Shown here one piece after another: positions 8,990-18,482 of a stretch of DNA of 64,000 nt. Numbering within the stretch: position 1 is the first letter of the stretch; the number at the start of each line of letters is the position of its first letter. The notes beneath the pieces were generated by a model. The model saw nothing but the letters and a program-made list of their open reading frames with translations. It was not told where the DNA came from and made no database searches. Made by a program: the position numbers and the translations under genes. Origin of the DNA: Candidatus Gastranaerophilales bacterium (GTDB lineage: Bacteria; Cyanobacteriota; Vampirovibrionia; Gastranaerophilales; CAJFVJ01); NCBI GenBank assembly GCA_944323485.1, contig CALUSR010000002.1, forward strand, positions 397,712 to 461,711. The letters are read 5' to 3'.

Positions 8990-9840
8990 CACTCCTCGCT
9001 GTCTAAATCAACTTTTATTGTAACAGGCATTCCCTGACGCAGATATTCATCTATATCATAGATATAAACCCTGATGCGATAAACCAAATTTGTTCTTATA
9101 TCAGTTGATTGAACAGTCTTTGGCGTAAACTCGGCAACTGGAGAAATATATCCGACCTGTCCCGTATATTCTCTTTTCTTACCCGTTTTCGGATTCGTTG
9201 TATCGGTATAAACCCTGACAGATTGACCGTATTTGATATTTCCCAAGTCGGTTTCGTTGACATAAGCTCTCACCCAAACGGGTTTTATTTTTGCCATTGT
9301 ATAAACCGGTTGTCCTTTTGAAACATTTGCCCCGGGTTCTTGTATTCTTATCATCACAATACCTTCTTCAGGAGCATAAATTTTTGTGTAATCAAGCTGG
9401 TTTTTAGCAAAATTTTTCTGTGCAACAGCTGCGTCATAGTCAGCTTTTGACCTGTTTTTATTATTCAAAAGAGTATCGTAATCCTGTTTGGATATTGTAT
9501 TGTCATTTACAAGCGGTGCATTGCGTTCAAATTTTGATTCGGCATCTGATTTAATCGCAAGAGTTTTTTCGACATCAGCTTCTGCCTTTTCAAGATTTGA
9601 GCGGTAATCCTTATCATCCATAACAGCAAGCAGCTCTCCCGCTTTTACCGTATCGCCTTCTTCTTTGAGCATTTTTTCAATCCTGCCTGCCACCTGAAAA
9701 CTCAAATCAACCTGACGTATTTCTATATTGCCGTAAAGCGTAAGTTCATTGTTCAATCTGTTTTGCTTAATATACCAAAAGCCTGCAACCGCACAAATTA
9801 TCAATAGTAATAATGTTATAACTGCTGCTTTCTTCTTCAT
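8989..9840 (-). CDS. HlyD-family periplasmic adaptor (YbhG-like)
   Basis: 283 residues. It has an N-terminal membrane anchor (about 6-24), a biotinyl-lipoyl half (QVDLSFQVAGRIEKMLKEEGDTVKAGELLAVMDDKDY), a short coiled-coil hairpin (about 75-145), the second lipoyl half (APEEGIVMIRIQEPGANV) and a beta-barrel (VWVRAYVNETDLGNIKYGQ). It should bridge the inner-membrane ABC exporter to the TolC-like protein encoded just upstream. It overlaps both neighbours by a few bases. Confidence 0.93.
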   Translation of the reverse strand: MKKKAAVITLLLLIICAVAGFWYIKQNRLNNELTLYGNIEIRQVDLSFQVAGRIEKMLKEEGDTVKAGELLAVMDDKDYRSNLEKAEADVEKTLAIKSDAESKFERNAPLVNDNTISKQDYDTLLNNKNRSKADYDAAVAQKNFAKNQLDYTKIYAPEEGIVMIRIQEPGANVSKGQPVYTMAKIKPVWVRAYVNETDLGNIKYGQSVRVYTDTTNPKTGKKREYTGQVGYISPVAEFTPKTVQSTDIRTNLVYRIRVYIYDIDEYLRQGMPVTIKVDLDSEE

Positions 9841-11153
9841 AGTTGACCTCCAACGGCTTTATAGAGTGTAAAATAGTTAATAATTCTCTGAGTTTTTGCC
9901 TGCGTAAAATTTGTCTGCGACTCAAGAAATTCTGTTTTTGCAACAAGATATTCAGGAACGGATATTACTCCTTGATTGAGCTTCTTTTCCGCATTTCCAA
10001 AGTTTTGCAGTTCATATCCGAGTTCAGACTTTGTATTAGCTTCTACCTGTTTGTCATGTTTAATTATGCATAATGAGGTATTCACTTCTTTTACCGCTTC
10101 AAGATTTGTTTGGTTATAATCTTCAAAAAGTTCTTCATATTTCGCTTTTTGCATTTTCAGTCTTGCAACTTTCATACCACCCTTAAATATATCCTGCGAT
10201 GCACCTGCAAGAATTGCTGCAAGAGAAGACTCCCAGGAGAAAAATGCCCCCGGAGCAATAGTATTAAACGCCCAGACTCCCACTATGTTGAATGTCGGGA
10301 AAAACTCTTTTTTGGCAACCCTCACATCAATTTGCGCTTTTTCAAGATTTGCCTCGGCAGCCTTGACATCAGGACGGGCAAAAATTATATCCGAACTGAC
10401 TTCCTTAGGAATTTCTCCGGAGTATTCAAAACTGTCAAAATTGCCGAATTTCATATTTGCAGTGTTTGCAGCAGAATTTCCGGTCAGCACGGCAAGCTGC
10501 ATAACTGCTGTTTCCCGATTCTTCTTAAGATTTTCAAGCGTACTTTTTGATGCTTCAACATTCTTTTTTACGTTATTCAAATCTGTCAAATTTATGACAC
10601 CGTGTTTAAATTTTTTATCATTGCGGTTGAGGATTTCTTCCTGAATTTTCAAAATTTCTTCCTGTTTTTCAATCAAATCATCATAGCGCAAAATATTTGT
10701 ATAAACGGTTGCAACATCGCTCAATAGCGCCAGATAAACCGCTTTTTCATTGAACTTTGCAGCTTCATAACTTTTCTTTATTGCTCTGGTTTTATCCCGG
10801 TTTTTCAAGAGCAAATCAGCTTCATAACTTGCAGTAAAGGGTAGAACAAATGCATTTTTCTTAAGCTGAAAATTATCCAGTTCGGGAACTTTGACCCCCA
10901 AATAATTTGCACTGACACCCAAAGAAGGAAGTTCCTGACCGAGTGAATATTTTGTCTGCTGTCTGTACTGTTCAACCGAGTGGGCAGCCTTCTTCAGTTC
11001 GTGATTTTTCTCAATAGCCTCTTTTATGTAGCAGTTCAGGTTTTCATCATTGAATTTTTCAAAAAACTCAATATTCAACTCCTTCACATCAACAGCATAA
11101 GAAACTTGAGAATAAAATAACAACATACATATCAATAATATTTTTTTAATCAA
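9837..11153 (-). CDS. TolC-family outer-membrane efflux protein
   Basis: 438 residues with a signal peptide (LLICMLLFYSQVSYA, cleavage likely after SYA) and two outer-membrane efflux (OEP) repeats. These show the usual long alpha-hairpins and the RPDVKAAEANLEKAQIDVRVAKKEFFPTFN segment. The start is set by a strong AAAGGAGG at 11160-11167: the TTG at 11153 lies 6 nt after it, whereas the TTG at 11159 touches it. The start of this gene overlaps the end of the TetR gene. It forms the outer-membrane channel of the exporter. Confidence 0.92.
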   Translation of the reverse strand: MIKKILLICMLLFYSQVSYAVDVKELNIEFFEKFNDENLNCYIKEAIEKNHELKKAAHSVEQYRQQTKYSLGQELPSLGVSANYLGVKVPELDNFQLKKNAFVLPFTASYEADLLLKNRDKTRAIKKSYEAAKFNEKAVYLALLSDVATVYTNILRYDDLIEKQEEILKIQEEILNRNDKKFKHGVINLTDLNNVKKNVEASKSTLENLKKNRETAVMQLAVLTGNSAANTANMKFGNFDSFEYSGEIPKEVSSDIIFARPDVKAAEANLEKAQIDVRVAKKEFFPTFNIVGVWAFNTIAPGAFFSWESSLAAILAGASQDIFKGGMKVARLKMQKAKYEELFEDYNQTNLEAVKEVNTSLCIIKHDKQVEANTKSELGYELQNFGNAEKKLNQGVISVPEYLVAKTEFLESQTNFTQAKTQRIINYFTLYKAVGGQL

Positions 11154-11775
11154 GCGCAACCTCCTTTGTAATTGCGTTTATATAAAATTTTATATTATCT
11201 TTTATGATTTGTTTGTCGTCTTCTCCGAATTCATCCTGACCGAGCATTCCAAGACAAAAAGCAGGCATAATTCTCGGAGAATTAAGCTGAGAAAAAATAA
11301 ATACCGTCTTATAAATAATTTCTTTATGACTGATATCATCACCGAAAATTCTCGCAACAAGTTTTCTTATGTAGCTGAAAACAGGTGAATCCAGCTTTCT
11401 TTTCGGATTTTGCTGTTCTTTTAGCAAAAACATCATCAAATCATTTGAAATTTTATTTGAATATAAGAAATCCACCGCTTTATCAAGAATTGTGCCCAAT
11501 AGTTCTATACACTCTGCTTTTGTAAGCTCAGAAGGATTTTTATTCAAATCCATAAAAGTCTTTGAATACTCTGTCTGCTGCTCGATGAGATTTTCAATAA
11601 TTCCTTCATACAACTCACGTTTTCCGCCCCAGTAGTAAGAAATCATGCAGATATTGACTTCTGCTTTTTTGCAAATTTCTCTAATGCTGGTACCATCAAA
11701 GCCTTTCTTTGCAAAAAGAGTTGTAGCCGCAGCCAAAATTCTGTTTTTCGAATTATCATCCCGAATTTTTTCCAT
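11146..11775 (-). CDS. TetR-family regulator, CecR-like
   Basis: 209 residues. Residues about 10-55 form the TetR helix-turn-helix (ILAAATTLFAKKGFDGTSIREICKKAEVNICMISYYWGGKRELY). The C-terminal part resembles the CecR type (formerly DUF1956), whose E. coli member controls ybhG-ybhFSR. It is the first gene of the exporter operon, so autoregulation is likely; a palindrome lies 38-47 bp upstream of its start. Confidence 0.88.
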   Translation of the reverse strand: MEKIRDDNSKNRILAAATTLFAKKGFDGTSIREICKKAEVNICMISYYWGGKRELYEGIIENLIEQQTEYSKTFMDLNKNPSELTKAECIELLGTILDKAVDFLYSNKISNDLMMFLLKEQQNPKRKLDSPVFSYIRKLVARIFGDDISHKEIIYKTVFIFSQLNSPRIMPAFCLGMLGQDEFGEDDKQIIKDNIKFYINAITKEVALD

Positions 11776-11812
11776 AACACAACCCTGTTCTTTCTATAAT
11801 TAATTTATAAAA

Positions 11813-11822
11813 CAAACGTTTG
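11813..11822. promoter_or_regulatory. Palindrome, likely operator for the TetR/exporter operon
   Basis: CAAACGTTTG is a perfect 10-bp palindrome with partly symmetrical A/T flanks, placed between the TetR start and the divergent acetyltransferase gene. Its position suits autorepression and possibly control of both directions. Confidence 0.45.
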
Positions 11823-11951
11823 ATTATGTCAAATAAAATAAAAAACATCATACCCCAAAGGTATTAAATATCATACAATATAAGTATTTGCTATTTCATA
11901 TAATATAACCAATAATAAAAATACTTGGAAAAAATTGGTAAAAACGTCACC

Positions 11952-12527
11952 ATGAGCACACTCAAAGATTTTTTTGAATATATGAACTCTGGCAAGTCTG
12001 TTGAGATAGGTTCCCCTATGCTGTCTTTTTTCGATGAACTGAGCCAGCAAGCCATGAAGATTACGACAGAGCTAAACAACAAATATCATTCACCGATGGA
12101 AATTGTCGAAATTTTCTCAAAACTTACCTGCAAAAACGTAGACAAATCATTCAGACTTTTCCCTCCTTTTTATACTGACTGCGGAAAAAACATTACCGTA
12201 GGGAAAAACGTATTTATCAACTCCGGATGCAAGTTTCAAGATCAGGGCGGAATATTCATCGACGATGGATGTCTGATAGGTCACAATGTCATAATAACGA
12301 CATTAAACCACGATATATCTCCATCCAAAAGAGCGGCATTGCATCCAAAACCGGTAAAAATAGGGAAACGTGTATGGATAGGAGCAAGCGTAACAATTAT
12401 CCCGGGAGTTACTATTGGAGATAATGCAATAATCGGCGCAGGAAGCGTCGTTGTCAAAGATGTTCCCCAAAATACAATTGTTGTAGGAAACCCGGCAAAA
12501 GTCATAAAACATATAACAGAGGAGTAA
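11952..12527 (+). CDS. Hexapeptide-repeat O-acetyltransferase (maltose/nodulation acetyltransferase type)
   Basis: 191 residues from the ATG at 11952; the frame also allows a TTG at 11925 adding nine residues, and neither has a clear Shine-Dalgarno. From about residue 75 a left-handed beta-helix is visible: [31 protein letters not shown], then the catalytic-loop segment [12 protein letters not shown], and closing units [32 protein letters not shown]. This matches acetyl-CoA dependent sugar/thiogalactoside acetyltransferases. First gene of a four-gene operon with small spacers. Confidence 0.88.
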   Translation: MSTLKDFFEYMNSGKSVEIGSPMLSFFDELSQQAMKITTELNNKYHSPMEIVEIFSKLTCKNVDKSFRLFPPFYTDCGKNITVGKNVFINSGCKFQDQGGIFIDDGCLIGHNVIITTLNHDISPSKRAALHPKPVKIGKRVWIGASVTIIPGVTIGDNAIIGAGSVVVKDVPQNTIVVGNPAKVIKHITEE

Positions 12528-12531
12528 AAAA

Positions 12532-13074
12532 ATGGCAAAAAATGTTCTAATCATTGCGACAAGCCCGAGAAAAAACGGCAACTCATCACAAATAGCTCAG
12601 GAATTTGCAAAAGGTGCTTCTGACTCTGGAAACAACTGCGAAATAATTTACCTTGCAGATAAAGACATAAACTTCTGCAAAGGTTGCCTTGCGTGTCAGA
12701 AAACAAAAAAATGCGTAATCAACGACGATGCACCTGAAATAGTCAGAAAGATGAAAACATCCGATGTTATTGTCTGGGCAACTCCTGTTTATTATTATGA
12801 AATGTGCGGCCAGATGAAGACCATGATTGACAGAGCCAACTCTTTGTTTGCTGATGATTATTCATTCAGAGATATATATTTAATCGCAACAGCCGCAGAC
12901 AGCGGGGATTATTCAGCTGACGGAGCAATAAAAGGACTGAGCGGATGGATAGAATGTATGGATAAAACAAATCTGAAAGGTGTAATAAAAGGCTTCGGAC
13001 TCGAACAACCAGATGATATCAAATCGCATCCGGAAATATTGAAAGAAGCTTATAATGCAGGACAAAACGTATAA
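12532..13074 (+). CDS. Flavodoxin-like NAD(P)H-dependent FMN oxidoreductase
   Basis: 180 residues. FMN phosphate loop ATSPRKNGNSSQIAQEF at residues about 9-25, a Cys-rich GCLACQKTKKC, and the flavin-binding TPVYYYEMCGQMKTMIDR. It belongs to the NADPH-dependent FMN reductase family of iron-sulfur flavoprotein type. It starts 4 bp after the acetyltransferase, so it is co-transcribed. Substrate unknown; quinone or xenobiotic reduction is plausible. Confidence 0.88.
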   Translation: MAKNVLIIATSPRKNGNSSQIAQEFAKGASDSGNNCEIIYLADKDINFCKGCLACQKTKKCVINDDAPEIVRKMKTSDVIVWATPVYYYEMCGQMKTMIDRANSLFADDYSFRDIYLIATAADSGDYSADGAIKGLSGWIECMDKTNLKGVIKGFGLEQPDDIKSHPEILKEAYNAGQNV

Positions 13075-13089
13075 AACGGAGTGTTTCTT

Positions 13090-14118
13090 ATGCTAAAAAA
13101 ACTGATAATCTTTACAGGACTGTTTTTATTAATCATTGGAGGAACAACTATGACAACAGCAAAAAATAACGACTGGGATAAAACTTTCCCGAAAAGTGAC
13201 AAAGTTAATGTAGAAAAAATTCATTTCAAAAATAGATACGGAATAGAATTAACAGGTGATTTATATACGCCTAAAAATAAAAAAGAAGATAAACTACCAG
13301 CTATCGCAGTATCAGGCCCGTTCGGTGCGGTTAAGGAGCAGGCTTCCGGTTTGTATGCACAAACACTAGCCGAAAGAGGATTTATTACACTGGCATTTGA
13401 CCCTTCTTATACAGGCGAAAGCTCCGGAGAACCGAGAAATGTATCATCTCCTAATATTAATACCGAAGATTTCAGTGCAGCCGTTGACTATTTGAGCAAC
13501 CTGAAAGATGTTAACCCTGAAAGAATCGGGATTATTGGAATATGCGGATTCGGCGGTTTTGGTTTGAATGCTGCAGCTATTGATACAAGAATTAAAGGGG
13601 CTGTTACGGTTACAATGTATGATATGACAAGAGTTACCGCAAACGGATACTTCGATTCGATGGATGAAAAAGCAAGATATGAATTAAAAGAATCTTTGAA
13701 TAAACAAAGAACCGAAGATTTTAAAAACGGAACTTATGCTAAAGCTGCAGGACTTCCTGAAAAATTAACGGGCGAAGAACCTCAGTTTGTAAAAGATTAC
13801 TACGGATACTACAAAACACCGCGCGGATTCCATCAACGTTCAATCAATTCAAACGGAAACTGGACAATGACTTCTTCTCTCTCATTAATCAATATGCCCA
13901 TACTCGCCTATAGCGGCGAAATTAAAAATGCCGTGCTTATGATACACGGAGAAAAAGCGCACAGCAAATATTTCAGTGAAGATGCGTTCAAAAAACTCAA
14001 AGGCGACAACAAAGAATTATATATTGTCCCCGGAGCAAACCACGTCGACTTATATGACAATCTCGAAAAAATTCCTTTTGATAAGATTGAAAAATTCTTC
14101 ACAACTTATCTGAAATAG
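13090..14118 (+). CDS. Secreted alpha/beta hydrolase (YcjY-like) with Cys at the nucleophile elbow
   Basis: 342 residues with a signal peptide (MLKKLIIFTGLFLLIIGG...). I chose the ATG at 13090 because GGAG sits 8 nt before it; the in-frame GTG at 13081 is part of that Shine-Dalgarno. The fold is a dienelactone-hydrolase-like alpha/beta hydrolase: FDPSYTGESSG, elbow GICGFGG (Cys where most relatives have Ser), and the histidine segment PGANHVDLYD near the end. Its substrate cannot be read from the sequence. It sits between a flavodoxin and a CMD-like protein. Confidence 0.85.
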   Translation: MLKKLIIFTGLFLLIIGGTTMTTAKNNDWDKTFPKSDKVNVEKIHFKNRYGIELTGDLYTPKNKKEDKLPAIAVSGPFGAVKEQASGLYAQTLAERGFITLAFDPSYTGESSGEPRNVSSPNINTEDFSAAVDYLSNLKDVNPERIGIIGICGFGGFGLNAAAIDTRIKGAVTVTMYDMTRVTANGYFDSMDEKARYELKESLNKQRTEDFKNGTYAKAAGLPEKLTGEEPQFVKDYYGYYKTPRGFHQRSINSNGNWTMTSSLSLINMPILAYSGEIKNAVLMIHGEKAHSKYFSEDAFKKLKGDNKELYIVPGANHVDLYDNLEKIPFDKIEKFFTTYLK

Positions 14119-14136
14119 GCAAACAGGAGAAAACAA

Positions 14137-14979
14137 ATGAAAAAATTAATCCCTCTGATATTGGTATTTCTGCTTGCTCAAAATTGTATAACAGCATATG
14201 GAGCCAATAATCCTGTAAAAAAACAAACAAGAACGGATATATGCAAAGATAACTACAGAACACTCTTCAAAGGAGAAGCACTTCAAACAAGCGGTGATGA
14301 TCCCGAGATGATGGCAATTTTGCAAAAATACATTTTCGGCGAAGTCTTTACTGTCGGCGACCTTGACATCAAAACAAGAGAGCTGCTTACAGTGACCTCT
14401 CTAAGCGTGCAGCAAACACTTCCGCAGCTTAAATCGCACATTAACGCAGCTTTGAATGCAGGTGTTACACCGATTGAAATAAGAGAAGCGATTTACCAGC
14501 TTGCACCTTTCATAGGTTTTCCGAAGACGCTGAATGCTATCGGAGTAATGAACGAAGTTTTCAAGGAAAGAGGGATAAAAACCCCTCTCAAACCGGCGGC
14601 AACAGTAAAAGAAAATGAACGTTATGAAAAAGGATTTGCAATACAAAATCCCCTATACGGAGATGAAATAGAACAAGCACTATCAGAACTTCCTGATGAT
14701 ATGGGAAAAGATGTTTCTGATTTTCTGACTGAAGTCTGCTTCGGTGACTTCTATACAAGAGATGGGCTTGATATTAAAACAAGAGAATTACTTTTTGTCG
14801 CAGCACTTGTGACAACAGGCAATAACACAACTTTAAAAAGCCATATCAAGGGTAATTTAAAAGCAGGCAACTCAAAAGAAACAATAACAGCAGCAATCAT
14901 TCAATGCCTGCCTTATGTCGGATTTCCGAATACTATAGCCGCCCTAAAAACTATGAAAGAAGTTTTGAGCGAGAAATAG
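14137..14979 (+). CDS. Secreted two-domain carboxymuconolactone decarboxylase-like protein
   Basis: 280 residues with a signal peptide (MKKLIPLILVFLLAQNCITAYG). Two CMD/AhpD-like repeats follow, each with the pattern DIKTRELL..., SH(I)..AL/NAG, IxxAIxQxxPxxGFPxTxxAI (about 75-140 and 205-275). No CxxC peroxidase motif is present, so AhpD activity is unlikely. It closes the plus-strand redox operon. A cytoplasmic relative lies at 18483-19271. Confidence 0.87.
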   Translation: MKKLIPLILVFLLAQNCITAYGANNPVKKQTRTDICKDNYRTLFKGEALQTSGDDPEMMAILQKYIFGEVFTVGDLDIKTRELLTVTSLSVQQTLPQLKSHINAALNAGVTPIEIREAIYQLAPFIGFPKTLNAIGVMNEVFKERGIKTPLKPAATVKENERYEKGFAIQNPLYGDEIEQALSELPDDMGKDVSDFLTEVCFGDFYTRDGLDIKTRELLFVAALVTTGNNTTLKSHIKGNLKAGNSKETITAAIIQCLPYVGFPNTIAALKTMKEVLSEK

Positions 14980-15000
14980 AAAAACAACACAACAAAAAAT

Positions 15001-15027
15001 AAGGTGCCTCGGCACCTTATTTTTTTT
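15001..15027. terminator. Bidirectional rho-independent terminator between convergent operons
   Basis: AAGGTGCC pairs with GGCACCTT (15001-15018, 2-nt loop), followed by a run of eight T on the plus strand and preceded by an A-rich run that gives a T-rich tail on the minus strand. It serves the operons ending at 14979 and 15026. Confidence 0.85.
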
Positions 15028-15676
15028 ATCGAGAAATATTTTTTCCGAGCTCATAAGCCTTCTGAGGATATTGCGTGTGTTTTATATCACCCTCGCTCCA
15101 CACTCCTGAAGCTATTACCTTCCCAGAGTCAGACCACCCGAGATAATTCAACAAGGCTTCATAATGACTGATAATCGGCTGAGCTTCTTTTGCCGATGTA
15201 TCAGCATAAGTCATCAATAAAACGGCTTTTTTAGGTTTGCTTATTTGTGAATTAATTGCATAAAACCTGTCTATTACAGCTTTGATTTGAGCAGATATTC
15301 CGAAATAATACATCGGAGTTGCAAAAACAACCGCATCCGCATCCACAATATTTGCTTTGACAAATTCAAAATCATCTTTGAAGACGCATTGACCGTTCAT
15401 ACCGCATTTATTACAGGCAATGCATGGGTGAACATCCTTGAATGCGGAGTCAAATCGAACAACGCTGTGCCCTGCTTCCTGTGCGCCTTTTATAAAATTA
15501 TCCGCCAACGTGTTTGAATTCCCGTTTTTCCTCGGGCTTCCCGTGATAACAAGTATCTTCATTTTTTTATTTCCTCCAAACAAATTTGTTTTCTTCTCAA
15601 TTGCAACTGCACTGCCGGCAACGACAGCGCCTGCTGCTGCAATCAGTGTATTTTTGATAAATTTCCGTCTGTCCAT
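15026..15676 (-). CDS. Tat-exported flavodoxin-like oxidoreductase
   Basis: 216 residues. The N-terminus is a twin-arginine signal: DRRKFIKN followed by a hydrophobic AAAGAVVAGSAVA. The mature part is an NADPH-dependent FMN reductase: VITGSPRKNGNSNTLADNF, HPCIACNKCGMNGQC and ATPMYYFGISAQIKAVIDRF. Export with cofactor loaded fits a flavoprotein. It is homologous to the protein at 12532-13074, which has no signal. Confidence 0.9.
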   Translation of the reverse strand: MDRRKFIKNTLIAAAGAVVAGSAVAIEKKTNLFGGNKKMKILVITGSPRKNGNSNTLADNFIKGAQEAGHSVVRFDSAFKDVHPCIACNKCGMNGQCVFKDDFEFVKANIVDADAVVFATPMYYFGISAQIKAVIDRFYAINSQISKPKKAVLLMTYADTSAKEAQPIISHYEALLNYLGWSDSGKVIASGVWSEGDIKHTQYPQKAYELGKNISR

Positions 15677-15726
15677 CTTTCACCTCTTTTCAATTTTACC
15701 CCCTTAGAGCAGCTATCAGTCAAGCA

Positions 15727-15753
15727 TAAAAAAGTCCCGAAAAATTCCGGGAC
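15727..15753 (-). terminator. Terminator of the aldo/keto reductase operon
   Basis: On the minus strand a GTCCCG/CGGGAC stem (15734-15753) is followed by a run of six to seven T (15727-15733). Confidence 0.85.
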
Positions 15754-15775
15754 AAAGAGTGTTTTGCGCTTAGCG

Positions 15776-16612
15776 TTAATAATTTATAATATACTCTGCA
15801 AACTCAGGGCTGTAGTGGTTAACAAACAGACTTTCACCCTTATCCTGCTTTCTTAGTTCATCCATATCTTCTAATGAAAGTTCAAAATCAAAAAGCATAA
15901 AGTTTTCTTTCATTCTTTCTTTATGAACTGATTTTGGAATAACAACAACGTCTTCCTGTATCAAAAATCTCAAAGCAACCTGTGCAACGGTTTTATTATA
16001 TTTTTCGCCTATAGATTTGAGAATTTCATTTTTAAAGAAATTGTTTTCGCCTCTTGCCATAGGGCTCCACGACATAAGCTGAGTATTATATTTATCCATA
16101 TATTTACGCAAAGTTTTTTGCTGTTGGAATATATGTGTTTCCATCTGGTTTATCATTGGTTTTATTTCAACAAAATTGCAGAGGTCAACATACCTATCAG
16201 GGAAGAAGTTGCTTACTCCGATTGCTCTTACTTTACCGTCTTTGTAAGCTTTTTCCATTGCCCTGTATGTTCCGTAATAATCACCGAACGGCTGGTGGAT
16301 TAATAAAAGGTCAATGTAGTCGGTTTGTAATTTTTTCAAAGACTCATCAATTGATTTTGCTGCTTTTTCTTCACCCGAATTTGTTATCCAGACTTTTGTT
16401 ACCAGGAAAAATTCTTCTCTTTTTATCCCTGATTTTTTCACGGCAGCTCCGACACCTTCTTCGTTGTAATATGCCTGAGCAGTATCAATCAATCTATAGC
16501 CGGTATCAATAGCATCAGTCACGCATCTTTCACATTCTTTCGGGTCAACAAGAAAGACTCCGTAACCTAAAATCGGTATTTCAACACCATTATTTAATTT
16601 TACTGTCCGCAT
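15776..16612 (-). CDS. Aldo/keto reductase (2,5-diketo-gluconate reductase type)
   Basis: 278 residues, a full-length AKR barrel. Catalytic tetrad parts are visible: DTAQAYYNEEGVG (Asp and Tyr), FLVTKVW (Lys) and LLIHQPFGDY (His). The NADPH end shows VVIPKSVHKERMKEN. It probably reduces small aldehydes or ketones. It is co-oriented with the SDR, the second AKR, the CMD-like protein and the TetR gene upstream, and is followed by a terminator. Confidence 0.92.
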   Translation of the reverse strand: MRTVKLNNGVEIPILGYGVFLVDPKECERCVTDAIDTGYRLIDTAQAYYNEEGVGAAVKKSGIKREEFFLVTKVWITNSGEEKAAKSIDESLKKLQTDYIDLLLIHQPFGDYYGTYRAMEKAYKDGKVRAIGVSNFFPDRYVDLCNFVEIKPMINQMETHIFQQQKTLRKYMDKYNTQLMSWSPMARGENNFFKNEILKSIGEKYNKTVAQVALRFLIQEDVVVIPKSVHKERMKENFMLFDFELSLEDMDELRKQDKGESLFVNHYSPEFAEYIINY

Positions 16613-16628
16613 ATTATTCTCCTTTTAA

Positions 16629-17387
16629 TTAATGGATTGTAAAACCGCCGTCAACAGAAATTGCTGCACCGTCAACAAAGGTTGCATAAGGCGAACAAAG
16701 CCACATAACGGCATGTGCTATTTCATAAGGTTCTCCAAGTCTGCCTTTTGGAATATCTCTGACCATAGCTTCTTCCATCGCAGGATTTCATTTAATGATA
16801 TCTTTCGCCATCGGAGTTAATATTACACCCGGTAAAACGGCATTAATCCTGATACCTTCCGAAGCGTAATCAATGGAAGCTGTCCTTGTTAACCCGATTA
16901 TTGCGTGTTTGCAGGCAATATAAGCTGCCTGTCCCGGGAATCCCGTTATTCCTCCCTGAGATGAAGTATTTACTATGCATCCTTTTTCCGGTTGTTTCAA
17001 CATTTGGATGATTTCATATTTCATACAGTTCCAAACGCCTTTGAGGTCTACTGCAACTGTCTTATCAAATTCTTCATAAGTTATTTCCGCCATTGGTCTT
17101 TGGGGAGTCTGAACTCCTGCATTGTTAAATCCGCAGTCCAGACGCCCGTATTTTTCAACAATCCAGTTAATCATATTTTCAACCTGCTCAGGACTTGATA
17201 CATCGCATTTATACGAAACAGCACTAAATTCGGCATCAGTCAATTCTTTCACCTGAGCATCCATATCAAGCACATCAGAGAGTATAACTTTTGCGCCTGC
17301 CTTTGCAAATTCCTGAGCTGTTGCAAGTCCTATACCCTGAGCAGCTCCGGTACATAAAACCACCTTGTCTTTAAAACATTCTTTCAT
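16629..17387 (-). pseudogene. SDR-family oxidoreductase interrupted by an in-frame TGA
   Basis: The frame 16629-17387 encodes a complete 252-residue classical SDR except for one TGA at 16788-16790. Before it: TGAAQGIG (cofactor loop), NNAG, catalytic YIACK and PGVILTPMAKDIIK. After it, in the same frame: NPAMEEAMVRDIPKGRLGEPYEIAHAV and the typical C-terminus SVDGGFTIH, then TAA. The sequence after the stop is clearly conserved SDR. This may be a recent nonsense mutation (CGA or TGG to TGA), a sequencing error, or readthrough. The truncated 199-residue product would lack the C-terminal substrate-binding part. Confidence 0.85.
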
Positions 17388-17443
17388 AATAAAGCTCCTT
17401 ATATTTATATAATTTTAGTCTAATATTTGAGAGTCGCTATCAG

Positions 17444-18460
17444 TCAAGAAATTGTTTCACCGGTATACTCTACTGCCTTAACAGAGCCGAGCTTGTGAAT
17501 ATCCTCGTCAGTTCTGTTTCCATAGATAGTGATTTTATTCAGCTCAGTTTCAATATTTGAAAATTCTTCATCAGAAAGTTCCACATCCGCAGCACCAAGA
17601 TTCTCAACAACTCTTTCATCTTTTCTCATACCGGGAATAGGTACAACATGCGGATATTTTTTGAGCATCCATGCAAGAGAAATCTGAGCCGGAGTTATGC
17701 CTTTTTTATCTGCAACATCATGAAGCAAATCAAGCAGAGGTTGATTTTTCTCGACATTATCAGGAGCAAATCTAGTGATAACACGCCTTACATCATCACC
17801 TTTATACTGAGTATTTTTGTTGTATTTTCCGCTCAAAAAACCGCTTGCCATCGGAGAAAATGCTACAAAACCGATATTCAGTTCCTGACATAGAGGGATA
17901 ACATCTTTTTCAAACATTCTCTCCATCATTGAATATTCACTCTGAATAGCACTCAAAGGAGTAACGGCATGAGCTTTTTTGATTTGCTCAACGGTAGACT
18001 GAGATTGTCCCCAGGCACGAATCTTACCTTCCTTGATAAACTCACCCATCCATGCTGCTACTTCTTCTACATTGCTATCAAGCGGTACTCTATGCTCATA
18101 GTAAATGTCTATATAATCTGTCTGTAATCTTTTGAGAGAATCATTCAATGCATTTGTTATTCCCTTTTTGCTGAGTTTACCCTCAGGAATTTCCTGTCCC
18201 GCCTGAAAAACAGGAACAAATTTCGTTGTTAAAACAATTTTATCCCTGAAGGGTTTAACAGCCTTCCCGACCAGTTCTTCATTTGTGAAAGGTCCATAAG
18301 CCTCAGCGGTATCAAACAATGTGCAGCCGAGGTCATAAGCCTTGCGCATTAATCTGATTGATTCTTCTTCCGGAGGAAGTGCGCCGTAACCGTGTGAAAA
18401 CCCCATGCAGCCCATACCGACTGCAGAAACTTCTAAATCTCTTAGTTTTCTGTATTTCAT
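17444..18460 (-). CDS. Aldo/keto reductase (YajO/Tas type)
   Basis: 338 residues. MGCMGFSHGYG at the start, DTAEAYGPFTNEELVG, LTTKF and YYEHRVP give the AKR tetrad. VVPIPGMRKDERVVENLGAADVELSDEE is the usual cofactor-binding end. It is distinct from the shorter AKR at 15776-16612. It sits in the TetR-led minus-strand operon. Confidence 0.92.
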   Translation of the reverse strand: MKYRKLRDLEVSAVGMGCMGFSHGYGALPPEEESIRLMRKAYDLGCTLFDTAEAYGPFTNEELVGKAVKPFRDKIVLTTKFVPVFQAGQEIPEGKLSKKGITNALNDSLKRLQTDYIDIYYEHRVPLDSNVEEVAAWMGEFIKEGKIRAWGQSQSTVEQIKKAHAVTPLSAIQSEYSMMERMFEKDVIPLCQELNIGFVAFSPMASGFLSGKYNKNTQYKGDDVRRVITRFAPDNVEKNQPLLDLLHDVADKKGITPAQISLAWMLKKYPHVVPIPGMRKDERVVENLGAADVELSDEEFSNIETELNKITIYGNRTDEDIHKLGSVKAVEYTGETIS

Positions 18461-18482
18461 AAATTATTTCCTCTTTTTTATA

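Noticed and set aside
16788..16790. UGA recoding (Trp or Gly code, or selenocysteine)
   Set aside because: Genes such as rfbB, cas1 and apeA end at TGA, no SECIS-like hairpin was evident, and only this gene shows an internal TGA.
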